NCBI RefSeq assembly: GCF_029784155.1
Contig: NC_073693.1
Location: forward strand, 135,521,988 to 135,585,987
Direction: 5' to 3'
Length of the DNA stretch: 64,000 nt
Source of the DNA: Uranotaenia lowii
Lineage: Eukaryota; Arthropoda; Insecta; Diptera; Culicidae
Numbering within the stretch: the stretch's first letter is position 1; each line of letters begins with the position of its first letter. Under the pieces are notes generated by a model, which worked only from the letters and a program-made list of their open reading frames with translations, searched no databases and was not told the origin of the DNA. Below, in pieces: positions 52,893 to 64,000 of this stretch. The translations under genes were made by a program, and so were the position numbers.

Positions 52893-54145
52893 TTAGGTGA
52901 CGTCACGGATTGCACATTTAAACTTAGATTTTGTAACATGATAGTCAAACAAGTGAGAAACAGCATTGAAAACTTCACAACATCGAAAGAGGGGGTGATT
53001 CTGTCCGAAGACAGTCCTGCTTCTTGGCAGCCAAAACATGGTTTAATTACGCAGTCGGCGTGCTGGAATGTATATGTTCAATCTCTGAAGCAATTGCGGG
53101 CAGTCAACGGCATTTTTCAAGATATCGTAAACGAAGGTGCGCTGTAGAAAAGTTCTTCTTTGGCTCAAAGACGTCATTGATAGCAAGGCACACCTCTCTG
53201 AATAGGGTGGTAACCGTACGGGATCTTGCCATGGCAATCGTCGCAGGGCGTAGCGGAGGATTTTTTTCTGAATCTTTTCGAGTCTTTCGCTGTGGACAGA
53301 GTGGTAGGGTGCCCAGACCGGTACCGCATATTCCAGAACACTGCGTACCAATGAGCAGAAAACTGTTTTCAGAGCATACGGGTCCTCAAAGCTGAGTGTA
53401 TTCCGACGCAGGAAGCCGAGCAAAGCGAAGGCTTTGGCTACAGTGGTCGCGGTGTGTTGAACAAATGAGAGCTTTTGATCAAACGTTATTCTGAGGTCTT
53501 TAATAAATGTTACTCTTTCGAGAGAGGTGTCCCTTAGACCGTAGTCGTAGACAACAGAGGCTCTAGTTCTAAAAAAGCTTATACACTTACATTTTTCGGC
53601 GTTAACCTCCATACCGTGTAATCCGCACCATACTAATAATCGATCGACGTCCTCCTGAAGCGCAACACAATCCAATATCGAATCAATGGTCCGGTAGATT
53701 TTGAGATCATCTGCAAACAGCAGTTTCGGCGACTGAAGGAATGTTGCCAGGTCGTTAATAAAAATCACGAAGATGAGCGGTCCAAGATGACTACCCTGCG
53801 GAACACCAGACGGCATGTCGAATACGGAGGAGTGAGTCCCACGAATGTTTATAAAGCCTTTACGATTCAGCAGATACGAATACAGCCATTTAGTTGCCCA
53901 CTCGGGAAATCCATATCGATCAAGTTTTTCTCTTACGATTCTGTGAGGTACTTTGTCGAAAGCTTTAGCAAAATCTACGTATATCGAATCCACTTGCAGT
54001 TTTTTACCTGTTGCAGAATGCAAATCGCTGGCATAAATCATTAGGTTTGTCAAGGTTGATCGTTACTTGATGAACCCGTGCTGGACATCGGTGAGTATTG
54101 GAGAGGCTGCTGAGTAGATTCTCTCGTATATCAGGACTTTTAAAA
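52893..54145 (-). pseudogene. LINE reverse transcriptase relic, CR1/Jockey-like
   Basis: A minus frame of 336 codons (54053-53043) is preceded by in-frame homology with one stop (HGFIK, stop, RSTLTNLMIYAS near 54060). It continues after a second in-frame stop at 53043 to a natural end at 52893. Motifs: FAKAFDKVPH (palm A), SGVPQGSHLGPLIF (motif B), LFADDLKIYR (catalytic FADD, motif C), VNAEKCKCISF (motif D). A thumb and tail follow: ERLEKIQKKILRYALRR, PPYSERCALLSM, LPRSRTVFGQ, FRCCEVFNAVSHLFD. The PQGSHLGPL box and tail layout suggest the CR1/T1-Q or Jockey group. The active-site Asp pair is intact but two stops break the frame; the 5' half and endonuclease are absent. Confidence 0.9.
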
Positions 54146-54149
54146 AACG

Positions 54150-54780
54150 CTTTTTGATATCCTTATACGTACAACGCCTTCAAGTTGGCAACGAAATTCA
54201 ATTTCTCGTCTGATATCGTGGTGAATATGATGATTTTTTCGGATCGAATATTGGTTCACCTTTTAAACTTGAACAAGGAAAAAATTTATAACAATTATGT
54301 ATTCTTTCCGTAGTTTGGGAGTCAGCAAATACAAATTTTGATTTTTCTTTATATTTGGATTTTCTCAAATGTTAAAAGCATTCAAAATCTGAGCTTGAAA
54401 CACATGGTCTTGCGCGCATTTTGCCCCATTTTTGATATTTTTTTTAGTTAAAATTTGTGGGAAGTAAGTGAAATATAAAAAAAATCTTATAGTCATCCGA
54501 AAGTGCAAACGATTGAAAAAACGAAAAGTTACAGTTTTAGCAGACTATGCAGTATGGTTTACCGTGAAACTTAATTAAGTTAATCATGAAAAAATACAAG
54601 TTTTACGCAGATTCGATTTATGAAACTTTTACCTAATAAATGAAAGAAAAGCTTGTTTGCCGCAATATAAATGAAGAAAAAAATCATTCGAAGTCATTTT
54701 TGAGAAATAATGACATGGTCTATCATACCGCGCTGGTGTGTCTTGTACAGTTTTCCCTTACAAATTTATGCCTCCATTTT
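54150..54780. other. AT-rich region without supported features
   Basis: Homology to the LINE fades near 54145. No other feature recognised. Confidence 0.4.
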
Positions 54781-54784
54781 TATA

Positions 54785-54974
54785 CACTAAGGTTTTTTTT
54801 TACGCGGTATGAATTCCGTCGTTAACGCATAGGACTTGGAATATTTTCGCTCAAAAAACGTGTTGATTCGGGAAAACCGTGTAGAAGAATCATATCCATG
54901 GCAAAAAACCGCGTAAAAAGAAGCCGTGTTAGTAAAACTGAACAAAATCAAACCGCGTAAAAAAGACCTTAGTG
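54785..54974. mobile_element. 190-bp MITE with CACTAAGG...TTTACGCGGT ends
   Basis: Left end CACTAAGGTTTTTTTTTACG followed by CGGT; right end the complement 'accgcgtaaaaaagacctta' then 'gtg'. It is flanked by TATA (54781-54784 and 54975-54978), that is TA or TATA. The motif 'ccgcgtaaaaa' recurs inside at about 54909. Non-autonomous. Confidence 0.88.
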
Positions 54975-54989
54975 TATACCTATAAGATT

Positions 54990-55380
54990 CGCTCGATTTT
55001 GGCTACATGGGTGCTGCTTTAACTGCTTTTTTTACTAATAAAATTGATAATAAATCTAATCACAATCTAATATTTTTAATATGAATACTACATTTAAAAC
55101 AAATTTTGATAAATTAAAATAACAAAAAAAAGCGACAAAAAAAAACGATTTAGTAAAAAATTGATTTTCTCAACACAAAATGTATCGGCGTATTGCCAAA
55201 AACGAAAGGGGTCTTACTACTTGTTCACTTTTCGGCTTTAGATCGCAAAGGAATCTACAGAGATTGATCCTCATTCATCTTCAAGTACTGTGGCCAAATT
55301 TGAATTCATGCTTTCCAGCGAGCCTTGGATTTTTAGTGAATCATTATTTTCTTTGAAACATTTCTGGACTTACATTATAT
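54990..55380. other. AT-rich region without supported features
   Basis: Nothing recognised. Confidence 0.4.
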
Positions 55381-55384
55381 ATTA

Positions 55385-55458
55385 GCCCGTGGCGTAGAGG
55401 ATAGCCTTCAAATCTTCTAAGCCAGCGGGTATGAGATCGAATCCCAGTCACGGCATAC
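55385..55458 (+). other. tRNA-like segment, probable SINE head or tRNA pseudogene
   Basis: GCCCGTGGCGTAGAGGATAG at the 5' side can pair its first bases with CACGGCA at the 3' side. The B-box-like GAGATCGAATCCCAGTC is well placed at about 55433. The D-arm A box is weak and the anticodon arm has mismatches, so it is not a functional tRNA. No A-tail or TSD was fixed. Confidence 0.4.
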
Positions 55459-55899
55459 ATAGTACACTTTCTGTGGGTTGGTGTTTTTTCCATTTATAAG
55501 ATCCTAGCCATCATATCCTTGAGAGTTGTACGCTTAGAGTTTAGAAAAAGAAATCTCTTCGAGGAAACATCAAGTTTCATTGAGATCCTGTATGTATTTG
55601 TGTTCGTTTTTCGTTTTTTTTAAATACGGGACTCGAAATTCTTTATATTTTTTTAATCACTAATATAAAACTAAAACATAAGTTTTAGAATGGCGATTTA
55701 TTTATATTTTACAAAGTAGTCCAATTTGACATTTGAAATTGGTGGAACCATGATTCATGGGTTACTTGGTATCAAGAAAACTTCAGGTAAACCCGTGTTA
55801 AAGTTTTTGCGATTTTGAATAGTTTTGATGAAAATTCGATTGAAAAGTGTGTATAACAATTTGAGAACACGTTTTTCTTGATCAGCTCAGAAGACATCA

Positions 55900-56150
55900 T
55901 GTAAGAAAAATCCTGGTGTCCAGCAAAGTATTTCTTAAAGGGAGTCAACGAATACTTTGCTAGGCACCTGCAGTGATGTCAGTTGTATTTATTGTTTTTC
56001 TATGCCAAAAGACATCCCTATTCGGCAGTCAATAACATTTTTTTGCCTAATAAGATACGAAGTTACGGTCATGGACTAAATTGTTCATCGGAAAAATTTC
56101 TTTGGAGAATTCATAAATTGGAACAAAAACCATTATCATTTTCAGGCGCC
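55900..56150. repeat. Fragment related to the foldback at 24107-24869
   Basis: 'gccaaaagacatccctattc', 'gcctaataagatacgaagtt', 'attcataaattgg' and 'tttgctaggcacctgcagtg' parallel 24490-24680. It keeps the central short stem and part of one arm only. Confidence 0.7.
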
Positions 56151-56154
56151 AGAG

Positions 56155-57395
56155 TTTAAGAAATTTCCAAATTGACTCAGGGTGTTCAATGAATTCTGAT
56201 AGAAATTTGAATCACAATAAGCTAAATTCCACTCGCCGGAATTTAAAAAAAATGATTTGAATAAAGATTCAATTTAACAATGATCAATGACACCATTTTT
56301 TTTTTTTTGAAAAATTCTACCCATACCATCATAACGAACTTTAGATGTTTCTCAACTCCATTTTACGCGACACGATCCTCTATCATGAAAACACTGATAA
56401 AATGGATATTCCGTCCCATATACGAATGATAACGATTTTATATGAAATCAAAGTAAGTTTCCTTTTACTTTAAGCCATGATTTTCCAAGAAACAGAATTT
56501 TTGTGTGTGTGAAATGATCGATATAAATGAACACTATATGCAGGATAACTTAAAATCACAATAAATATCCAATGAAAACTTAAAACAAAATAACACAAGC
56601 ATATATCTGATTTTTTTTCTATTTACATATAATGTCGAATAGTTCTATCCTCCATCGTTTTAAAAATCTTCTTTGATGAAAATCAGTTGGCACGCATCTA
56701 TTTTTAGGACATTACATTCCACATACGAGAAAATTAAAATTTATATGAGATAAGTTTTTTTTACTTATTTACGATTTTCTTAGCAGTTGGATTAGTCTGA
56801 AGACTAGAGCGTAATGACGGTGACGGTCAATAAACTGTGACTGTGAAAAAGTTAAAGCAGTCGCATTCATAACAGACGTCTTCAAATGAGTAACCAAGCA
56901 AACAATCTTGCCTCAACCTTCAGTCAAATAAAACGTCGAAATAATCATAGTCGCCTTCAGTCCGTCGTCGTCTTTTCGATTGTGACGGAATATAGGGTTT
57001 TTGCTACACACACATACAAGAGGTCTGTTGGGCACACTTTAGAGGTTTTTATATGCGAAAAAAGCAAAATTTCATCAAAATTATGGTTTTCCCTTAAATG
57101 AATGCTAAATTTATCTGAAAAACATTCAAAAAGTATATTTCGGATCATTTGCTAACAAGTGGAAACGATTCTGTGAGTATTCTGTGCGGAACCAAGCAAA
57201 ACAAAAATGCAAAACAAGCCAACTATCATTGTAAAGCACATTAATCGGTTCCCCCAGATCCTTTGCTCACGTATTGGGGTCTTTCATATAAAATTTAGAA
57301 CCAGGAAGATGAAATTAAGAGTTTTCGTCACGAAACTGATTAAGAAACTTGAGCAATATTTGTCCTGCTTCCACTAAAAACGATCGTATCCAGTA
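56155..57395. other. AT-rich region without supported features
   Basis: Overlapping short frames near 56886-57148 on both strands have no recognisable domain. Confidence 0.4.
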
Positions 57396-57401
57396 TAAAG
57401 T

Positions 57402-57902
57402 AAGCTTGCCAGATTGCCCGGTTTTATCCGGGTTTGCCCGGATATTTGATGCAAAATTTCGAGAAAGTCCAGTCCGGCCCGGTTGCCTGGATATCGTGAA
57501 AAAAGTCCGGATATTGCCCGGATTTTTTCACAATTTTCACAAAGAAACCAAAAAAAAAAAATCAAAGTTTTTGAGTGAGTTTCAGCAAAATCGATTAACG
57601 GTATGGAAATTTTCAACGGTTGATTCAAATAATTTCGCTGATTTACTTTTATAAACCTTTGAATATTTGAGTGTTCCAAAAACTTTTTGGAAGTCTGCAA
57701 TTACATTAATAAAATATTAACTTCATTTTTTTGGCATTTTTTCTTTGCTTTTATGTATAATAACACCTAAATTTTGCCCGGTTTTTGCCTGGTTTTTGGA
57801 TTTGAAAAATTGAAATCCATGCCCGGATTTTGCCTGGTTTTTTTGAAAAAATGCCCGGAATTGCTAGGCCCGGATGGGAGTGGAAAAAATTCTGGCAACC
57901 TT
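57402..57902. mobile_element. MITE with TTGCCAGA ends and a 10-bp duplication
   Basis: The 501-bp element has ends AAGCTTGCCAGATTGCCCGG and, read inward from the right, AAGGTTGCCAGAATTTTTTC. Identical AGTATAAAGT lies on each side (57392-57401 and 57903-57912). The word 'gcccgg' appears about nine times, concentrated near both ends, a dense subterminal repeat. An 8-10 bp duplication with subterminal repeats is most like Mutator-type elements, but the superfamily is not proven. A related end lies at 31864. Frames of 101-108 codons on both strands arise from these repeats. Confidence 0.85.
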
Positions 57903-57914
57903 AGTATAAAGTCT

Positions 57915-58290
57915 TCATTTTCGTCAAAGAACCTCACCAAAAATTAGAAAAAAAATCACAAACAAGTCAAAAAATGTTCTAGCTTTTGAAAAATGTATCG
58001 TACATAAGAAACTTTTCAATAGTTTTCATAAATTCTTCAAATAATATCTTTCTGTCGGTGATTTGTATTCATTTGAAATGAATCATTTCACACGGGGCTG
58101 TCACATTTGTTTGCCCAACGGCTTACTAATACTAATCCACTGCGCAAAAGCCCTATTGTTAAGATAAAAAAACATCCCTAGACGAATCTTGTTTGTTCAC
58201 AACACTGGCAAATCGCTCAACAAGCAATTCAATTCTCAAAATTTTTCGAATCATACATACCTAAATGCTATAAACCGACGCCGTCAAATT
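57915..58290. other. AT-rich spacer without supported features
   Basis: Nothing recognised. Confidence 0.4.
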
Positions 58291-58301
58291 GCTTTGACGA
58301 C

Positions 58302-58703
58302 CAGTGATGGTTTGAATCATTTGACTTATTTTTGAATCATTTGGTTATAACTTCTTTTGAAAACATTTTTCCATGAAATGATGTTCTAAACTTTAGTAGA
58401 TACAGATCTAAGCTACAACTTTCTTGTATGTCATAAATATGTATCTTCAATGTGGTATGAATTGTAGGATTTAATCCAACCCGCTAATCCAAATGATTGT
58501 GATTACGATCATTGCTCAAAAATTTAAACTTTTCGATTTCTCATTCATAAGGCATAAGAGATACAGGTTTGTGTTGGTCACAAAAGTTGCAGCTAAGATC
58601 TAGTTCTACTAAAGTTTAGAACATCATTTCTGGGAAAAATGTTTTCAAAAGAAGTTATAAGCAAATGATTCAAAATTAATCCAAATGATTCAAACCATCA
58701 CTG
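58302..58703. mobile_element. hAT foldback MITE with exact 8-bp duplication
   Basis: The 402-bp element has ~130-bp inverted arms starting CAGTGATGGTTTGAATCATT. It is bounded by TTGACGAC on both sides (58294-58301 and 58704-58711). The arm phrase 'taacttcttttgaaaacatt' is nearly identical in both arms. The CAGTGATGG end and 8-bp target fit hAT. Confidence 0.93.
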
Positions 58704-58714
58704 TTGACGACCGT

Positions 58715-59400
58715 CGTTTGAAAAATAACATCTGTCACGCGAACAGAAATCTATGACGATAGTCAAGCTTTTCCTGTCCCTTAAAGTTTGACTTGTATTC
58801 GAATGAGATTTGAAACGTGATGGTGAAGAAAAATCAGCAACCATGCCAACTGTGATGTTTGAAAAATGTGACTATTGTAAACTGCTTCTGTACTCGTTTA
58901 TTCTCGACAACATCAATGATCATGAGAATTAAGCTGAAGGAATCGAATTTGGTGAGCCATTCATTCTTGTCATAACACTTTTTTTTTTAAATTCGAATTT
59001 GGGCATAAAAGCTAGTTTTGAAGGAAACACCCTTAAAAGTTGTTGGGTTTGGTCATTATCCGTTGATTTTACGATTTATTTTTCTTCCAATGTAAAAGTA
59101 TGTAAGTTAAATTAAAAAAATATGAAAACAAGCGTCAAACATAACTTAAAATGTGATAAATCGTTTTTCATTATTGAGGGGGGCGTCAATTGTTTACTGA
59201 ATTGAATAAGTTCCAGTATTTAAAATGTTCGAAAAAATAAACATTTTCCATGAAACTTTTTTTTAAACTTCTGAACTCTAGCTAATAAACTCATCAGATA
59301 GCAAAACGTACAAGTTCGACAATTAATTGATTGAAAGTTGCCGTCATGTTTAACCTCTGGAACATAGAGAATTCACTTCAATAAACAACAAGCCGATCAA
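58715..59400. other. AT-rich region without supported features
   Basis: Nothing recognised. Confidence 0.4.
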
Positions 59401-59404
59401 TTAC

Positions 59405-60100
59405 CGATGACGTTTGCCTCCTGAAAAGAAGTTTCCTGACTGGAGTATGATTCCTAACTCCTCCAATCCTATGGTTCTGATCGCTGATGAGGCGCCCGGT
59501 CTCCAACTGGGTAAAATTACGAAGACGACAACGTCAAACGAGCGACGACGACGACTGGCGATGGAGCTGAGAGAAATTTGCAAGCATAATAAAACTGGAA
59601 ATTCGCTGCAGGATTCGCTCCTCGTCGTCGTCGCTGCAAACGTCGGTCGTTGATGATGTTGACGGGATCCGGACAAGTTGTTCCTGAGACTGGGGACTTG
59701 GCCTGGCTGGCTTGCTGGCCACTTCAGAGGTGGCTGTTGTTTGCATCTTTCGGTGCACCCAGATTTGGTACCATTTCTTAAATTTCATTCGAGGATACAT
59801 CCGAAAAGTCGAATACGAGTGTAGTCATATTTTGTTAGCAATGAAATAAAAGAAATAAGAAAGAAAAAGAAGAAATAAAATTCCTTCCAGACAAAACAGC
59901 GTAATTTAATGTCTTGTAATGTAATGTTGTTGGAACACTGGCAACACAGTGATAGATGCTTGAGATTTAGAAGTAAAGATGAAGAAGTTGAGCTATTGTA
60001 TATGAAGAATGATGTCGTGTGAATCTGAGCTCTTAGAATAAAATCCATTTAATTAGTTCATTACCGTGCGCTTTTTACTAAAAGTATCGATCCGTAATAT
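59405..60100 (+). other. Region upstream of Gypsy gag, probably containing the 5' LTR
   Basis: A primer-binding-type TGGCGACGAGGATTTG starts at 60101, so the 5' LTR should end just before it. A poly-A signal AATAAA at 60038 fits the LTR R region. Candidate LTR starts include TGTAATGTTGTTGG near 59919, but the 3' LTR lies outside the window, so the limits cannot be set. Overlapping frames near 59401-59800 on both strands have no domain features. Confidence 0.4.
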
Positions 60101-60118
60101 TGGCGACGAGGATTTGTG
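60101..60118 (+). other. Primer-binding site of the Gypsy element
   Basis: TGGCGACGAGGATTTGTG matches the TGGCGACGAGGA type seen in many insect Ty3/Gypsy elements, about 32 bases upstream of the gag start. Confidence 0.65.
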
Positions 60119-60149
60119 GATTTTCTCACCTGTGTGGAACCCAACGGAG

Positions 60150-63100
60150 ATGGACGATAAACCTAAGCAATCACAATCGTCCTCCGGAGGACTGGACGAT
60201 GACTTCAAGCGCATGATGATCGAAATGATGGGGACACAACAGAAGATTCTCCAAGAGCTAGCGATGTCCCGGGTCATGGCCACTACTGCTGCTGCTGCAA
60301 GCACTTCTTCAGGCGTGTCCGCGGGGTCTTCTTCAACGGATTCTAGAATGGAATCTCTAGCCAATTCCATGACTGAGTTTCACTACGACCCAGAAAATAA
60401 CCTCACTTTTGAGAACTGGTTCAATCGACATGAAGATACATTTCGTTTTGATGCTGCTAGCTTAAATGATGCTGCTAGAGTTCGTCTTCTACTTCGCAAG
60501 CTAAGTGATCACACCCATGCAGAATACATGAATTACATTCTGCCAAGGAGCACTCGTGATCTAAAGTTCGACGAAACCGTTCAAAAACTTAAGGAACTGT
60601 TCAGCTCACACACATCTCAGTTCTCCAAAAGGTATCACTGTCTGACACTGTGCAAAAAACCGACGGATGATTACCTTTCATATGCCGGAATGGTCAACCG
60701 TAGCTGCGAAGAATTTGGTGTCCCGACTTGCTCTGTAGACGAATTCAAATGCCTCATATTCGTCTGCGGACTACACGACAAAGAAGATTCCGAAATACGA
60801 ACGGCCTTGCTGGCCAAGTTGGAAGGTAACAGGCAAATGAGTTTGGACGCACTAACTGCTGAAGTTCACCGAATCATCAATCTTCGAAAAGACACTTCAA
60901 TCGTTGAACATACGTTAGACTTTCCGTTAGTCAATGCTATTTCACGGCCACAGTATCATCGAGACGAACCAACACCTAGTAGCGATCAACCGAAACTGAC
61001 TGCGGGAAACAACAAGCCGAAAACCCCCTGCTGGAAATGCGGCCAGCTGCATTATGTCAGTGAGTGCCCTTATAGAGATCACCAATGTGCTGAGTGTCAT
61101 CGATTCGGCCATAAGGAAGGCTATTGCCAGTACATACCATCCAATCCTGGGCGAAAGAAGAAGTGGAGTCAACAATACCAATCCAACGGCATCTTCGTGG
61201 TCCATCAGCTGACAGCACAGCAACGACGAAAATATATCACCGTCGTGATTAATGACGTCAGCATTCAACTACAGCTGGACTGTGCTTCGGATATAACCGT
61301 GATCTCCAAAGCGAACTGGGAACAAATTGGCAGCCCCGAAACAAAACCACCATCTCAAGAGGCCCGATCAGCTTCGGGTCAGCTGTTGCAGCTTATCGGC
61401 GAATTCAACTGTGGCATTTCTCTCAGAGGAGTTCTTCGTACAGGTACTGTTTTTGTTTCGGCTACTAACAATTTGAACCTTTTAGGCCTCGACTTCATCG
61501 ATGACTTCAACCTTTGGGATGTCCCCCTGAGCACGATTTGCAACCAGTTGGTGTCAACAAGCGAGACTGAACGGTTGACTGCATGCCTCCCAAATTTATT
61601 CGCTAAATCGTTAGGATGCTGTTCTAAAGCGGAAGCAAAACTTTTTTTAAAACCTGAGTCTCAATCAGTATTTAGAGCCAAGCGACCAGTCCCTTTTGCT
61701 GCTCTTGAAACTGTTAATAAGGAACTGGATCGACTTGAGCGATTGGGCATAATCTCACCAGTAGAGTTCTCTGAATGGGCAGCACCAATTGTTGTTGTAA
61801 AGAAAAAGCCCATTAACGGAGAACAATCGAAAATTCGAGTGTGTGCTGACTACTCAACTGGGTTGAATGACGTCATAGAAGCAAATCAATACCCTTTGCC
61901 TGTGCCCGAGAAAATTTTCACTAAACTTTCTGGTAGCATCGTATTTTCACACATTGATTTTTCTGATGCCTACCTACAGGTCCCAGTGGAAAGAAACTCG
62001 CGTCGATATCTAACAGTAAACACACACCGTGGTCTATTCGAATTCAACAGACTTGTTCCTGGCGTTAAATCTGCTCCTGAATGTTTTCAAAAGATTGTCG
62101 AATCCATGGTAGCGGGGTTGGAAGGAGTCGAAGTGTACTTGGATAACCTCCTTGTTCACGGTCGAACCGCAGCAGAGCACATCACCCGCTTAAAGAAGCT
62201 TCTCGAAAGAATCCAGAACTGGAGCTTCACTCTAAGCCTAGAAAAATGTAAATTTGCCATGTCGGAAATTCGATACCTGGGATTTATTGTCAATAGTCAA
62301 GGTATCAAACCAGATCCTGAAAAAACAGCTTCTATCTGCAACATGCCAGCTCCACATGATGTTAGCACCCTACGCTCATTTTTGGGAGCTATTAACTTTT
62401 ATGCTAAATTTGTTCCTAACATGCACGATCTCTGGTCAGAAGTCCACTAGATGCACTGCTTCGGAAAGATGTCAAATGGAAATGGAGTCAAGAGTGTCAG
62501 GCTGCTTTCGATCAGTTCAAACAAGTGCTACGATCCGACCTTCTTCTGGCTCACTACAACCCTGAGTTGGAAATAATCGTGGCAGCTGATGCGTCTAACT
62601 ACGGTGCCTGTCTAATGCATCACTATGCTGATGTTAATATACGAGTTGTTTGCCATGTATCACGAACTCTGACCCCTGCGGAACGCGGATATGGACAAGT
62701 GGAAAAAGAAGCATTGGCGCTTGTTTATGGTGTTACAAAATTTCATCGTTTTATCTATGGCAGAAAATTTATACTACAAACCGACCACAAACCACTTGTG
62801 GCTGTTTTTGGATCGAAAAAAGGTATCCCTGTACATACTTCAAATCGTCTTCAACGCTGGGCCCTTACTTTGTTAACCTATGATTTCATTATCGAACATA
62901 ACGCTACTCAAGAGTTCGGCTATGCGGACATGCTTTCTAGACTCATTGACCCCAAAACCAAGGTTGATGAAGATTTTGTGATAGCAGCGGTACAACTTGA
63001 AGATGATGTGAATGCTACGTTTTGTTCGGCAATGTCTGCAATTCCAGTCACTTTTAAGCATTTGCTCTCAGCGACCCAAAAGGATAGGGTCCTTCAAAAA

Positions 63101-64000
63101 GTTATTCAGCAAGTTGAAAATGGCTGGCCTAAGTCGTCGAGCAACTTGGATCCTGAAGTTCGTTCGGTTTCCCAAAAAAAGATGCATTTTCGATGTCGCA
63201 AGGGTGTCCAATGGTGGGAGACCGAATAGTAGTTCCTGAATGCTTCCGTCAGCAAGTTTTTAGTACGCTTCATCGAGGTCATCCTGGTCAAGAGAGGATG
63301 AAATCAATAATGCGATGTCACGTATACTGGCCAGGGATCGATTCAGATGTGGAAAGCTACTTCCACTCTTGTAAATCGTGTGCAGCTGTCGCTTAAGCTC
63401 CAACAAAAACATTGTTGTCTTCATAGCCACGAGCTACTCATCCTTGGCAGCGTCTTCATATTGACTATGCGGGCCCATTTGAGGGGCACACTTTTCTCGT
63501 CATTGTGGACTCTCATAGTAAATGGCCGGAGATTATCAAAACATCCAATACGTCAGCGCAAACAACTATAGATAATCTGTTCGAATGTTTTGCTCGTTAT
63601 GGCCTGCCAGAAACTTTAGTATCGGATAACGGAACCCAATTCTCCAGTGCTCTTTTCAAGAATTTTTGTGAAAGCTTTGGAATTGTTCATATCCGTACAG
63701 CGCCATATCATCGTCAATCAAACGGCCAGGCCGAACGATTTGTGGTTACCCTCAAGCGCAGCCTACGCAAAATAATGCCCAGCACAGGAAACTCGATTGC
63801 CAAATCACTGCAAATATTTTTATCAACATATCGCAGCACTCCTAACAAATCGGCACCAGAAGGTAAATTCCCAGCTGAAACCCTGATGGGGAGGAAACAT
63901 AGGACAATGTTGGATCTACTGAAACCCAAGAAGTTTGTTTCAAACCATCTGCATGTGGAGCAAGAAGTTCAAAACAACCAATTCAACAGGAAGCATGGGA
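60150..64000 (+). pseudogene. Ty3/Gypsy retrotransposon gag-pol, frameshifted, cut by the right edge
   Basis: From ATG 60150 (MDDKPKQSQSSSGG): gag capsid-like part, then zinc knuckles CWKCGQLHYVSEC and CAECHRFGHKEGYC. A protease follows with LDCASDITVIS (catalytic Asp kept, normal Thr/Ser lost). Reverse transcriptase has FSHIDFSDAYLQVPV, GVKSAPECFQKI and VYLDNLLVHG, where the second catalytic Asp of YxDD is Asn. A frameshift near 62436 moves to the frame with RNase H (VAADASNYGACL, YGQVEKEALALVYG, LQTDHKPL). A second near 63200 leads to the integrase zinc site (HRGHPGQERM...CKSC), followed by two in-frame stops near 63394-63437. The integrase core has HIDYAGPFEG, SDNGTQFSS and NGQAERF, spaced D(35)E. 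Gag and pol appear fused. Inactive; the 3' end and LTR lie outside. Confidence 0.95.

Noticed and set aside
55385..55458. Functional tRNA gene
   Set aside because: Acceptor and T arms are partly formed, but the anticodon and D arms have mismatches. More likely a SINE head or pseudogene.
60053..60370. 105-codon minus frame
   Set aside because: Antisense of the gag start of the Gypsy element.
60942..61268. 108-codon minus frame
   Set aside because: Antisense of the Gypsy zinc-knuckle region.

Overview
The window is AT-rich eukaryotic DNA, almost certainly insect and most probably mosquito (Culicidae). This is inferred from a DD37E Tc1/mariner-type transposase (ITmDD37E group, first described in mosquitoes), a LOA/Lian-like LINE tail, an RTE-type LINE tail fused to a tRNA-like head, and dozens of non-autonomous elements with target-site duplications. 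No bacterial features, no CRISPR array and no recognisable complete host gene were found. Two weak host-gene candidates are an open, splice-bounded exon on the minus strand at the left edge (1-284) and a 79-residue cysteine-rich membrane protein frame at 34994-35233 (minus).

Layout. 1-5040: edge exon, diverged dispersed repeats, an RTE tail, and a degenerate tandem array. 5043-7575: a Tc1-like foldback element split by a second DNA element. 7582-9583: a TA-flanked element carrying a broken ITmDD37E transposon. About 10370-12123: a TA-flanked element split by another. 13433-13850: tRNA-headed SINE with an RTE-like tail. 15126-16623: a hAT MITE with exact 8-bp duplications, beside a TA-flanked element. 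20200-21399: a second copy of the 10879-11923 family, carrying a SINE and a 200-bp solo LTR. 24107-24869: large foldback. 25610-26284: compact TA-flanked element. 28101-28438: LINE carboxy-terminal relic. 29841-31533: TA-flanked element with a nested hAT MITE. 32669-34396: ORF-poor insertion bounded by 22-bp direct repeats. 35954-36524: second, inverted hAT copy. 38125-41609: LTR retroelement with apparently identical 208-bp LTRs, no gag-pol, and a 57-bp minisatellite inside. It interrupts the 3' part of an I/R1-like LINE relic (41615-45200). 46455-52770: more MITEs. 52830-54145: CR1-like LINE relic. 54785-58703: further MITEs. 60101-64000: a frameshifted Ty3/Gypsy gag-pol running off the right edge.

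The most interesting pattern is a group of TA-flanked elements about 0.7-1.05 kb long at 7582, 10370, 10879, 15694, 20200, 25610, 29841 and 47730 (with a fragment at 46540). Their internal sequences look unrelated, but they share a design. A G-rich end is followed by a short 'GGGGTAA plus family-specific word' unit, written twice at the ends and again inside the element. The word differs by family (CATAATGAG, ATGCGCAT, GACGGA, TTTGATCAC, CGTGGGCC). This looks like one mobilisation system with diversified binding words. No transposase for it is visible here, and I cannot say whether it is already catalogued.
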